Below, piece by piece: positions 18,676 through 27,140 of a stretch of DNA of 64,000 nt. Under the pieces are notes generated by a model. It ran no database searches. It saw only the letters and a program-made list of their open reading frames with translations, and was not told where the DNA came from. A program made the position numbers and the translations under genes. This DNA is from DASRIA01 sp963724065 (GTDB lineage Bacteria > Actinomycetota > Thermoleophilia > Solirubrobacterales > JBBDJG01): contig CAVRTB010000002.1 of the NCBI GenBank assembly GCA_963724065.1, forward strand, positions 62,001 through 126,000, given 5' to 3'. Each line of letters starts with the position of its first letter. Within the stretch, counting starts at the first letter, position 1.

Positions 18676-21335
18676 TAGCGCTTCAACCTGATCTTGCGCT
18701 TGGCGGTGGTCGTGCCTCCGGACGGGTCGGTGGCCACGACGGTCACCGTCGCGCTCACCCGATTGCCCTGGCGCAGCGCGCGACGGACAGCCCGCATCGT
18801 CTTGCCGGACAGCTTCAGGCGCAGCCGCACCTGCTTGCCGCTCGCGGCGCTGCGCGTGACAGCCCGCAGCTTCAGGGCACGGCTGGCGCCCGCGAGGGTC
18901 ACCGTGGCCGAGGCCTTCAGCGTGCAGGATGCGGCGCAGCTCCCGTGCACGACGATCGCCTTCTTCGCGAGCACGCGCTGGGTGCCGGCGACGGCCAGTG
19001 CGAGCACCGGATTCGTCAGCGGCTTGACCGGAGTGACCTTCAGGTCGGGCACCGAGAGGAACGGCCCCGTCTTGGGGTCGACCTTCGGGTCCGGCGTCGG
19101 GTCCGGCGTCGGGTCCGGCGGGCGCGGAGCGACCACCAGCTCGAGGACCGGGCGCTTTGCCGCGTCCAGATCCTCGCGCGATGCCAGCTCCAGGCTGTCG
19201 TCGGAGAGCTGGCGCAGGCCGACGTTGACCTCACCGTTGGCGCCCACCAGCGACTTGACGTCGTACTCGACGAGCGCGTTCGGCGCGATCGCCGCCTTGT
19301 CGCCCAGCTCGGCGGCGAACGCCGGCCGGTTCGACCACTTGACGCCCGTCTCCGTCCAGCCGGCGGCCGCGGAGTGCAGCGTCGGGCCGTCGGCCGTGCC
19401 GTCGGCCAGCGCGCGGAGCTTGAGCTTCGCGCTCTGGACGATGCCGTCGATACCGGTCACGTTGAAACGCAACAGGCTCTCGACCTTCGGGTTACCGTCG
19501 GTCCTGAGCTTGTTGGACGTGCCGTAGTTGGTGCCCGAGTTGGCCAACTCGACGCGCGCGTCCGCGACCGGCGAGAAACGCAGCGTCCTGAGGCCGCTGT
19601 CGCTGACCGTGATCGTGACCGTGTCGGTGCTGGACGCCAGCTTCGAGTCCGTGACCTTGAGCGTCACCGTGTACGTCCCGGGCATCTCGTACGTGAATGC
19701 CGGCTGCGCGGCGGTGGAGTCGTCCAGCAGGTTGTCGCCGTCGAGGTCCCATGCGTAGGTGAGCGTCTCACCCGGGTCCGCGTCGGTCGACCCGAGACCG
19801 CTGAACTTGACCGTCAGCGGGTTGGGCCCGCCGGCCACGTCAGAGGTCGCGTCCGCCACCGGCGGCGTGTTCGCCACGATGTAGCGGATACGCCGCACGA
19901 TGTCGTCGCGCTGGTCGATGTAGAGGAGGTCGCCCTGAGGGGTGACCTCGAGGTCCGTCGCCCGCGTCGCCATGCCCGCGAACGGCACGACGTTGCCCTT
20001 CTTGGGCACGCCCCCGCTGCTGGCATCGGGCAGGAGCGCCCAGATGCAGCTGCGCAGGCGGTCCGCGAAGAACAGCGCGTTCCGGTACATCGGCGGGAAC
20101 GTGCCGCCCGCCGCCGGGTAGAACTCGAGGCCCGAAAGCGTGCTGCCGGGCGGCGAGCCGAGGCTGTCCTTCTCGCAGTTCTCGCTTGCGTGGACGGGTA
20201 GCTCGTGGTCGTAGGCCCAAAAGGCGCTCGTCGCGCCGCCGCCCGAGTACAGGGACTCACAGAGGCTCAGGCCCTGCTCGTCGCTGCGCTTGCGCGGTGC
20301 GTTGTTCTCGTAGCACGGCCAACCGAAGTTGACCTTCCCCGAGGACGGAGTCACGCGGTGGAGCTCTTCCCAGTAGCCGCCGCCACGATCCGCCACCCAG
20401 AGGTCGTTCGCACTGCCCGGCCGGACCTCGAGACGCGTGGCGTCCCGGAGGCCGAAGGCGACGATGCGGCTCGCGTTGGTCGCGGGGTCGATCTTCGTGG
20501 TCATCGTTGCGGGGCTGTCGATCCGGATCAGCGAGCCGGCGAGTCCCGTCGGGTCAGCAGTCGTGCGCACGTCCTGTGCGCGCAGCCGCCCCCCTTCCGA
20601 GGTCGGAGGCGTGAGGTCGGCCCCGACACCGCCGGGGGGGTCACCACAGGGGTTCTTGGGTGATCCGCGCTGCCCGTAGTCCCAGAACAGGGAGGTCGAG
20701 CCATCGCTGCCGGACGCATAGAGCTTGCCGTCGGTGCCGAAGGCGAGACCGCCGCCGCCGTGTCCGGCGAACTGCTGGCAGAAGTCCTCGACCAGCACCT
20801 TCTCGGCGCTCATCGTCTCACCGGAGACGGTGAGCCGCGAGACGCGCGACCCCACGGGGCAGTTGTCGAGCGCACCGAGGTCCGGCACGTCGCCGACCGT
20901 GTCCGCCTTCGGGCACGGGTCGAAGGACCCACCCCCATACACAGGCGGCGTGCCGCCGAGCGGTGCGTCCATGTTGTAGTAGACGTAGACGAAGGGCTTG
21001 GCCGGGAACCCGGGGTCCGCCACGATCGACAGCAACCCGCGTCCGCTGAAGTTGTGCACCTGGGTGCGCAGGTCTCCGAACAGCGTGGGCGTCGGATCGT
21101 CGATGTTGTCGTACGTGCGGATGAAGCCCGTCTTCTCAGCCACGAACACGCGCCCGTTCGGCGCGATCGCGACGTCCTGCGGCTTCCCGACTCCGGGCAG
21201 AACGTCCGTCTGCTGGAATCCTGCCGGTAGCGTCACCGCACTCACGCCCGCGGGCGTGAGCAGGACGACGATGCATGCGAGCACCGTCGCCAAAGCCAAA
21301 ACAAGGTTGACCAACCGTGGTCCCCTGAATGCCAT
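18675..21335 (-). CDS. Large exported sugar/sorbosone-dehydrogenase-like protein with PKD and DNRLRE domains
   Basis: 886 residues. A signal peptide (about 1-33) is followed by a GSDH-type beta-propeller (about 34-490: KPQDVAIAPNGRVFVAEKTG, then GHGGGGLAFGTDGKLYAS and EGLRDATRLE-like strings), the fold of PQQ-dependent glucose/sorbosone dehydrogenases. Next come a PKD domain (about 495-580: TYAWDLDGDNLLDDS, then PGTYTVTLKVTD), a DNRLRE/CBM96-like domain (about 585-745: YGTSNKLRTDGNPKVESLLRF), a PDPTPDPTPDP linker and a C-terminal beta-sandwich ending in basic residues. Probably an extracellular carbohydrate-binding or oxidising protein; PQQ use is unproven. The linker is a direct DNA repeat near 19088-19125. 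Confidence 0.85.
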   Translation of the reverse strand: MAFRGPRLVNLVLALATVLACIVVLLTPAGVSAVTLPAGFQQTDVLPGVGKPQDVAIAPNGRVFVAEKTGFIRTYDNIDDPTPTLFGDLRTQVHNFSGRGLLSIVADPGFPAKPFVYVYYNMDAPLGGTPPVYGGGSFDPCPKADTVGDVPDLGALDNCPVGSRVSRLTVSGETMSAEKVLVEDFCQQFAGHGGGGLAFGTDGKLYASGSDGSTSLFWDYGQRGSPKNPCGDPPGGVGADLTPPTSEGGRLRAQDVRTTADPTGLAGSLIRIDSPATMTTKIDPATNASRIVAFGLRDATRLEVRPGSANDLWVADRGGGYWEELHRVTPSSGKVNFGWPCYENNAPRKRSDEQGLSLCESLYSGGGATSAFWAYDHELPVHASENCEKDSLGSPPGSTLSGLEFYPAAGGTFPPMYRNALFFADRLRSCIWALLPDASSGGVPKKGNVVPFAGMATRATDLEVTPQGDLLYIDQRDDIVRRIRYIVANTPPVADATSDVAGGPNPLTVKFSGLGSTDADPGETLTYAWDLDGDNLLDDSTAAQPAFTYEMPGTYTVTLKVTDSKLASSTDTVTITVSDSGLRTLRFSPVADARVELANSGTNYGTSNKLRTDGNPKVESLLRFNVTGIDGIVQSAKLKLRALADGTADGPTLHSAAAGWTETGVKWSNRPAFAAELGDKAAIAPNALVEYDVKSLVGANGEVNVGLRQLSDDSLELASREDLDAAKRPVLELVVAPRPPDPTPDPTPDPKVDPKTGPFLSVPDLKVTPVKPLTNPVLALAVAGTQRVLAKKAIVVHGSCAASCTLKASATVTLAGASRALKLRAVTRSAASGKQVRLRLKLSGKTMRAVRRALRQGNRVSATVTVVATDPSGGTTTAKRKIRLKR

Positions 21336-21516
21336 GGGTCCTCCCTGACCTGCCTATGTAGAGGTGGCACCAGCGGGCGGCGCCGATTACGAATCCGAAG
21401 CCCAAGGTAGCTGCGGGCAGATCGGTTGGCGACAAAAGTTTTTAGGCTCGGACCTCCACTAGGCCGTGTCGTGACCGTGTCACATCGTTCCCCCGAATGT
21501 CACGCCTAACAGGTAG

Positions 21517-22065
21517 ATGGGCGCGACACGGGCACACACCTTCCTCTTCGCCGACATCTCCGGGTACTCCCGCCTCACGGAGCAGCACGGCGACGAGGCC
21601 GCGGCCGAGATGGCGATCAGCTTCGCCGAGGGCGTCGCGTGCCTCGCCGCAGCTCACGGTGCTGAGCTCGTCAAGACGTCAGGCGACGCCGTGATGGTCC
21701 GCGGGGAGGTCGCCGCGCAGGTCGTGCGGCTCGGCGTCGCGCTCGTGACCGAGCCGTTCTGGGGCACGGGCCGCCCCCCGATCCACGCCGGGATCCACAC
21801 GGGTCCTGCTGTCACCCGGGGCGGCGACTGGTGGGGCGGCGCCGTGAATGTCGCTTCGCGGGTCGCGGACGCCGCCGGCGCCGGGCAGCTGCTGATCACC
21901 GAGGCGAGCAGGATGGCCGCCGGCCGGCGCCTCCCGATCCGCCTTCAGAGCCTCGGCCCGCTGCGCTTCAAGAACATCTCGAACCCGGTCCGCGTCTACG
22001 CGACCGCGAACTGGCGCGAGCCGGCGGTCACGGCGGACGCGCTTCAGCTCGCCTCGGCGGCATGA
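21517..22065 (+). CDS. Single-domain class III nucleotide cyclase
   Basis: 182 residues that are almost only a cyclase homology domain. Catalytic residues look intact: the metal Asp in FLFADISGYS, Lys in ELVKTSGDAV plus the second metal Asp, an Asp in GGDWWGGAVN in the base-selecting region, and Asn and Arg in AVNVASRV for the transition state. No sensor or membrane part is seen, so it is probably a soluble homodimeric adenylate cyclase. It converges on the ABC ATPase of the crp-cyclase-ABC cluster (58 bp between stops). The 180-bp gap upstream contains no obvious further feature. Confidence 0.85.
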   Translation: MGATRAHTFLFADISGYSRLTEQHGDEAAAEMAISFAEGVACLAAAHGAELVKTSGDAVMVRGEVAAQVVRLGVALVTEPFWGTGRPPIHAGIHTGPAVTRGGDWWGGAVNVASRVADAAGAGQLLITEASRMAAGRRLPIRLQSLGPLRFKNISNPVRVYATANWREPAVTADALQLASAA

Positions 22066-22123
22066 GCCACCGCGACCGCGCGGACGCCGAGCTCGGCGGC
22101 ATTCACTGTGGGACTGTTCGCCG

Positions 22124-22867
22124 TCAGCCTGCTCGCGGAACGTGCCCACGGACCGACGCTCTCGATCTGAGCCGCAGGACCCGCCCCGCGCCGGCCGCGG
22201 CGCAGGCCGTACCGGCGCCGGACCCGAGCTCGACCACCCGGTCGGCGAGCGGCACGAGGCGATCGTCGTGCGTCGCGACGACGACCATGCGTCCCGCGTC
22301 CGCGATCTCACGCAGCAGCCGCAGCACCCCGTCCACCTGCACGTGATCGAGGTGGGCAGTGGGCTCGTCCGCCAGCAGCAGGGGTGGATCGAGTGCGAGT
22401 GCGCGGGCGATCGCGACGCGCTGTTGCTCCCCGCCGGACAGCTCGCCGGGGCGGTGCGACTGCCGCTCCGCGAGCCCGACCTCGGCCAGCAGCTCGGCGG
22501 CGCGCTGACGCGCGAAGCGCCGGCTCTTGCGGGCGGCGCGCAACGGGATCTGGACGTTCTCGGCCGCGGTCAGGCTGGGGATCAGGTTGAAGGACTGGAA
22601 GACGATCCCGACCCGATCGCGGCGGTACTCGTTCAGCGCGCGACCGTGCAGCCGCGTGACCTCCGTGGCGTCGAGGCGCACGCTACCGCGGCCGGGACGC
22701 AGGATCGCCGCGAGCACGGAGAGCAGCGTCGTCTTGCCGCAGCCGCTGGCCCCCAGGAGCAGTGCAAGCTCGCCGGGGCGCGCGTCGACGTCGAGGCCGT
22801 CGATCGGGCGCACGACGTAGCCACCGACCGAGTACTCGACGACGAGATCGCGGCAGCGCAGGCTCAT
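22124..22867 (-). CDS. ABC transporter ATPase, MacB/LolD type
   Basis: 247 residues. ATPase motifs: Walker A GASGCGKT (39-46), FQSFNLIPSLTAAENV Q-loop region, signature LSGGEQQR, Walker B LLLADEPT and H-loop VATHD. MacB/LolD/FtsE-like ATPases drive mechanotransmission systems with an FtsX-fold permease, which is exactly the preceding gene (overlap ATGA). About 30 residues after the H-loop are Ala/Arg-rich and not part of the domain. Substrate unknown. Last gene of the minus-strand cluster that begins with crp. Confidence 0.92.
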   Translation of the reverse strand: MSLRCRDLVVEYSVGGYVVRPIDGLDVDARPGELALLLGASGCGKTTLLSVLAAILRPGRGSVRLDATEVTRLHGRALNEYRRDRVGIVFQSFNLIPSLTAAENVQIPLRAARKSRRFARQRAAELLAEVGLAERQSHRPGELSGGEQQRVAIARALALDPPLLLADEPTAHLDHVQVDGVLRLLREIADAGRMVVVATHDDRLVPLADRVVELGSGAGTACAAAGAGRVLRLRSRASVRGHVPRAG

Positions 22868-23916
22868 CGGGACCCCGCAAACGAGATCGCCGGGTCGACC
22901 GCGACCGCGCGGCGCAGAGCGATGAAGCTCGCCGCCACGCCGACGACCACGGCGACCAGGGGCAGGGTCACGTAGGCGGCGAGCGGCACCTCGACGGACA
23001 TCGCGACCGCGGGCGCGATCGCCTCCTCGAGCCCCACCGCGAGCAGCGCAGAGAGCACGGAAAGCACCACCGCCTGGAGCACGAGGCCGCCGAGCAGGTG
23101 GCCCGTCGACACGCCGATCGCCTTCAGGGCCGCGAAGTCGCGCGTGCGCTCGAGCACGGAGAGATAGACGATCGCGCCGATGATCCCGGCGGCCACCGCC
23201 CACAGCAGGAGCCGGATCAGGCCGATCGTCTGCTTTGCCTGCTGCACGGGACGTGCCAGGTCACGTGCCACCTCGCGGTCGTCCAGCAGCGCCATGCCCG
23301 GCGGAGCGGCGGCCGGGCGGCCGCGGGTGACCACCGCGGTGGCGAGCGGGCGGCCGTCGAGCGCGATCCTCTGCGCCTCGGCGAGCGAGACGGTCACCGT
23401 CGGGATCCCGGCGAAGTAGGTCATGCCGCGCGTCAGCGCGCCGACCCGCAGGGCCCGTCCGTTCAGGTCGATGACCTCCCCGACCGCGAGCCCCAGGCTC
23501 TCGTCGACGATCGCCGTCGCGCGACGGGCGAGCAGGTTGCTCTGCCACCCGCGCGGCGCGCCTACGCCCCCGGGGACGACGCCGAGCAGGTTGACGTTGC
23601 GCCGCGCCGGAGTGGTGGTCGTCGCGCGCAGCACGGCGACCGGGTCGGCCTGCCGCACGCCGGGCACCGCGCGGGCGCTGCGCACGAGCGAGACGGGGAT
23701 CGTGGCGGGGCCGGTGAACGGGCCGAAGCTCTCGCCGCGGACGAGCCACCCATCGGCGCCGAAGGACTCGACGGTGCGGTCGATCTCGTTGTCGAAGCTC
23801 GCGCTGACGCCGGACATCAGGAGGCCGAGCGCGAACACGAGCGCGGTCGACAGCACGGCGATCGCGAACCGCCGGCGGCTCCACTGGAGCTCCCGCATGC
23901 CGAGCAGCAGCGTCAC
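22864..23916 (-). CDS. FtsX-like ABC permease (MacB/LolC type)
   Basis: 350 residues. An N-terminal helix (FAIAVLSTALVFALGLLMSG) is followed by an extracytoplasmic domain (about 40-215), then three hydrophobic helices typical of the FtsX fold (LLLWAVAAGIIGAIVYLSV, VLQAVVLSVLSALLAVG, VTLPLVAVVVGVAASFIA). The conserved ERTRDFAALKAIGVSTGHL coupling helix contacts the ATPase. GTG start at 23916 overlaps the cyclase stop as GTGA, and its own stop overlaps the ATPase start as ATGA, so all three are translationally coupled. Confidence 0.9.
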   Translation of the reverse strand: MTLLLGMRELQWSRRRFAIAVLSTALVFALGLLMSGVSASFDNEIDRTVESFGADGWLVRGESFGPFTGPATIPVSLVRSARAVPGVRQADPVAVLRATTTTPARRNVNLLGVVPGGVGAPRGWQSNLLARRATAIVDESLGLAVGEVIDLNGRALRVGALTRGMTYFAGIPTVTVSLAEAQRIALDGRPLATAVVTRGRPAAAPPGMALLDDREVARDLARPVQQAKQTIGLIRLLLWAVAAGIIGAIVYLSVLERTRDFAALKAIGVSTGHLLGGLVLQAVVLSVLSALLAVGLEEAIAPAVAMSVEVPLAAYVTLPLVAVVVGVAASFIALRRAVAVDPAISFAGSR

Positions 23917-26225
23917 GACCGCGTCCCTCGGATCTCGACCGGCGCCTCGTCGACGTCGAGCGTGTAGAGCGCGACGGCCTTGCGCTTGCCCTTCATCCGC
24001 TCGCACCTGCGGGGGGTGATGCGAAGGTCGCTGCGCCGGAGACGGCGCATCGTCTGCTCGCTGAAGAGGATCGTGTCACCCGTGTCGCGTGTCGCCGTCT
24101 CGATCCGCGCCGCGGTGTTGACCGCGTCGCCGATCACGGTGAAGTCGAGGCGGCCGCCCCCGCCGACGTTGCCGGTGATCACCGTGCCCGAATCGATCCC
24201 GATTCCGATCTCGAGATCGCCGCGGAAGGTCTCGCGTGCCGCGCGTGCGATCGCGCACGCTGACTCGAGCGCGAGGTCCGCGTGGTCCGGGCGCTCGAGC
24301 GGTGCTCCGAACACGGCGAGCAGTCCGTCGCCCACGAACTTGTCGACGTGCCCGTGGCGCTCGGCGATCAGCGGGACGACGAGCTCGAACAGGCAGTTGA
24401 GCGTCTCTAGGACCTCGCCGGGGCGGAATTCCTCGGCAAAGGCGGTGAACCCCCGGATGTCGACGAACATCGTCGTCACGTCGACCTCACGCGCCCGCAG
24501 CGCAGGGCCTTCGCGCAGGATCTGCTCGGCGATGTCGCGGTCGATGTAGGTGCCGAACGTCCGCTCGAGGTACTGCTCCGTGCGCTTGCGCTCGGTCACG
24601 TCGCGGGCGATCAAGGTGACCTCCCTCGCATCGGGGATCGAGGCCACGGTCACCGTGATGTCCACGATGCCGCCGTTCTTGCGGACCGCGCGCGTCTCGC
24701 GGTGCTCGGGCCGCTGGGCCGCGCCCACCTGCTCGAGCAGTGCCGCGAGATCGAGGCCATCTTCGGCGCCGAAGAAGCTCAGCGGCCTGCCCACCACCTC
24801 GCGCTCCGTGTATCCGAACAGGCGCTGTGCGCCGGCGTTCCAACTCGTCACGATGCCGCCGCGGGAAGTTGCGGTGACGATCGCGTCCTGGGTGCACGTG
24901 GTGGTGACGCGCAACCTCTGGAGCTCCTGCTCGAGCCGGCGGCGCTCGGTCAGGTCCCGGATCACGTAGCTGTATCCCTCCGGGGTCGGGCTACCGTTGC
25001 GCAGGGACGTGATCGTGACGTCGGCGCGGTAGTGAAGGCCGTCGGCGCGCATCAGCCAGCCGGAGTGGTCCATGCGGCCGTCGGCCGCGACCTGCCGCAG
25101 GTGCTGCTCCGGCTCCCCCGCGGCGAGCGCGTCGGGCGTATAGAGCCGCGAGACGTGGCAGCCGAGAATCTCGGCCTCGGAGTGCCCGGTGACGTGCCCT
25201 GCGAACTGGTTCCAGCTCGCCACGTTCCCGGCGCGGTCGAGCATCACGATCGCGCAGTCCTCGACGCTCTCGAGCAGCAGGCGGAACCGCTCCTCGCTGC
25301 CCCGCAGGGCCTCATCGGAACGCTTGCGCTCCAGCATCGCGCCGAGCTGGGCCGCGACGCGCGCGACGAGGTCCGCGACCGCGTCGTCACGCTCGCGCGG
25401 CTCGCTCGCGAAGAACTCGAGCACCGCGACGATCCGTTCGGCCGACGGGACCGGCACCGCCAAGCCGGCGGCAAGGCCGCACTCCCGGGCGAACTGCGCT
25501 CGGGGGAGACTCGGGTCCGACCGCACATCGTCGATCCAGACTGCCTGCTTGGTGGCCAGCGCCCTGCCCGGCAGGCCGGTCCCGGCGTCGAAGGTCATCG
25601 CCCGGCTGCGACTCGTGAAGGGGTCGTGCGACGAGCCCGCGGTGGGCCATGCGCTGCTGAACTCGAGGTAATCGTCGGCCACGAGCCAGGCCTGGCCCAG
25701 GGCGAAGCCGCCGTAACGGCACAGGCGCGCGAGCACCGCCTGGGTCGCCTCTTCGGCCGAGGCGGCGGCGTCGACACAGAGCGCCAGCTCGCGCGTGATC
25801 GCGATCTCGTCCTGGATGCGCTTGCGCTCGGTGACGTCCTGGCAGATCCCGAACAGGCGCACCGGGATGCCGCCCTCGCGCACGACCTCGCCGCGGCAGT
25901 GCAGCGCCCGCACGCGGCCGTCCGGGCGCACGATCCGATGCTCGAACTCGAGCGGGGCGCCGATCTCGAGGGCGCTCTCGATGAGGCTCGCGATGTGCTC
26001 GCGGTCGTCCGGGTGCTGCAACGCGACGAACGCCTCGTAGGTCGGTGTGAAGCTCTCGTCCAAGCCGTAGATCCTGTACAGCTCGCGCGACCATCTGATC
26101 TGGTCGTGGCGGATGTCCCACTCCCAGCTGCCGACGTGCAGGAGCCGTGCGGCGTGGGCCAGTTGAGCGGCCTCGGCGGCGTACGCGCCGTTCGTTCCCT
26201 CCCGTGGTGCTTCGAGCAGTTGCAT
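23913..26225 (-). CDS. Multi-sensor adenylate cyclase (PAS-GAF-PAS-PAS-cyclase)
   Basis: 770 residues with no membrane segment. Domains in order: PAS with PAC (about 30-145, WEWDIRHDQIRWS, DVTERKRI), GAF (about 160-310), two further PAS domains (about 320-445 and 450-565, each ending in D(L/V)TER(R/K)R), then a class III cyclase domain (about 585-760). All catalytic positions read as present: FVDIRGFT (metal Asp), HVDKFVGDGL (Lys and second Asp), RLDFTVIGD (Asp specifying adenine) and AVNTAARIE (Asn, Arg). It should make cAMP in response to cytoplasmic signals. The ATG at 26225 follows crp by 83 bp; the end is coupled to the permease. Confidence 0.9.
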   Translation of the reverse strand: MQLLEAPREGTNGAYAAEAAQLAHAARLLHVGSWEWDIRHDQIRWSRELYRIYGLDESFTPTYEAFVALQHPDDREHIASLIESALEIGAPLEFEHRIVRPDGRVRALHCRGEVVREGGIPVRLFGICQDVTERKRIQDEIAITRELALCVDAAASAEEATQAVLARLCRYGGFALGQAWLVADDYLEFSSAWPTAGSSHDPFTSRSRAMTFDAGTGLPGRALATKQAVWIDDVRSDPSLPRAQFARECGLAAGLAVPVPSAERIVAVLEFFASEPRERDDAVADLVARVAAQLGAMLERKRSDEALRGSEERFRLLLESVEDCAIVMLDRAGNVASWNQFAGHVTGHSEAEILGCHVSRLYTPDALAAGEPEQHLRQVAADGRMDHSGWLMRADGLHYRADVTITSLRNGSPTPEGYSYVIRDLTERRRLEQELQRLRVTTTCTQDAIVTATSRGGIVTSWNAGAQRLFGYTEREVVGRPLSFFGAEDGLDLAALLEQVGAAQRPEHRETRAVRKNGGIVDITVTVASIPDAREVTLIARDVTERKRTEQYLERTFGTYIDRDIAEQILREGPALRAREVDVTTMFVDIRGFTAFAEEFRPGEVLETLNCLFELVVPLIAERHGHVDKFVGDGLLAVFGAPLERPDHADLALESACAIARAARETFRGDLEIGIGIDSGTVITGNVGGGGRLDFTVIGDAVNTAARIETATRDTGDTILFSEQTMRRLRRSDLRITPRRCERMKGKRKAVALYTLDVDEAPVEIRGTRS

Positions 26226-26308
26226 GCCATCAGTCTCGCCTCGCGGCGGTCCGGCTTCCACAGAGCGCGCGGCGCCCGTTGTGCGGCCTTTTCGGCAGTG
26301 ACGGGGCT

Positions 26309-26995
26309 CTAAGCGGCGCGGCGGCGGATCGCATCCACGTCGAGCACCGTGATGCGCCGGCGCCCGGTCTCGATCCACCCGAGGTCACGCATCGACTGGA
26401 GTGCCTTCACTACGGAGTCACGTGAGCACGCCGTCCAGCCGGCGAGCTCCTCCTGCGTGATCGGGAAGTCGATCCGGATCCCGCCCTCGCCGGCCACGCC
26501 GAACCTCTCCGCCATCTGCACGATCCTCGACGCCACGCGGCCCATCGACTCCTTGGCCGCGAACTCGAGCCGCTGGCGGTCCGCATCGCGAAGCCGGTGG
26601 GCGAGCATCTCGAGCAGGACCCTGAACACCCGCGGGTGGCCGTCCAGGAACTGGTTGAAGAACGTCGTCGAGACCGCCAGCGCGTCAACCGGCTCGAGCG
26701 CGACTCCGGTGGCCGACCGCGGATTGCCGTCGATCGCCGCGAGCTCTCCGAGCAGGTCTCCCGGGCCGCGGATCCCGAGGACCACCTCATGACCGTCCTC
26801 GCTGAAGCAGCTGAGCTTCACGAATCCGGCGAGCACCACCAGCACCCGATCCGCGACCTGCCGCTCGTGGAACAGGGCCGTCCCGGCGGGAAAGGTTCGC
26901 ATCATGCCCCCCGCGGTGAGCGCCCTGCGCTCGCCTTCCTCGAGAGCCGGCATGAAGAGCGGCTCGTGGGACGTGCCGCTTGGCTGAACGGACAT
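26309..26995 (-). CDS. Crp/Fnr-family transcription factor
   Basis: 228 residues. The cyclic-nucleotide-binding domain (about 30-145) carries a phosphate-binding cassette that fits cAMP binding: GDLLGELAAIDGNPRSATG, with Glu84, Arg93 and Ser94 in the positions of E. coli CRP Glu72, Arg82 and Ser83. A dimer helix follows, then a winged helix-turn-helix (ITQEELAGWTACSRDSVVKALQSM). No cysteine cluster for Fe-S is seen, so an FNR-type oxygen sensor is unlikely. It is the first gene before the adenylate cyclase on the same strand. Confidence 0.93.
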   Translation of the reverse strand: MSVQPSGTSHEPLFMPALEEGERRALTAGGMMRTFPAGTALFHERQVADRVLVVLAGFVKLSCFSEDGHEVVLGIRGPGDLLGELAAIDGNPRSATGVALEPVDALAVSTTFFNQFLDGHPRVFRVLLEMLAHRLRDADRQRLEFAAKESMGRVASRIVQMAERFGVAGEGGIRIDFPITQEELAGWTACSRDSVVKALQSMRDLGWIETGRRRITVLDVDAIRRRAA

Positions 26996-27027
26996 CTTGG
27001 GCGCGAGCCTATCCGGGACCCACCCCA

Positions 27028-27049
27028 GGGTGAAGGGAATCCTGCACCC
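27028..27049. promoter_or_regulatory. 22-bp dyad between crp and the divergent gene
   Basis: GGGTGAAGG (27028-27036) and CCTGCACCC (27041-27049) are inverted repeats matching at 8 of 9 positions around a 4-bp centre. Length and the (T)G-rich outer arms fit an operator of a Crp/Fnr dimer, although it is not the classic TGTGA-N6-TCACA. It lies 33 bp from the crp start and 92 bp from the start of the gene at 27141, so it could serve both. Inference only. Confidence 0.35.
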
Positions 27050-27140
27050 GTCGCGGCTGCATTGCGGCGGTAGCGCCGTCCCGCGCCTCCTAGCGTCTCC
27101 CCCAGCCTTTTGCAGCACAACCTGCCGAGAGGGGATCAGC

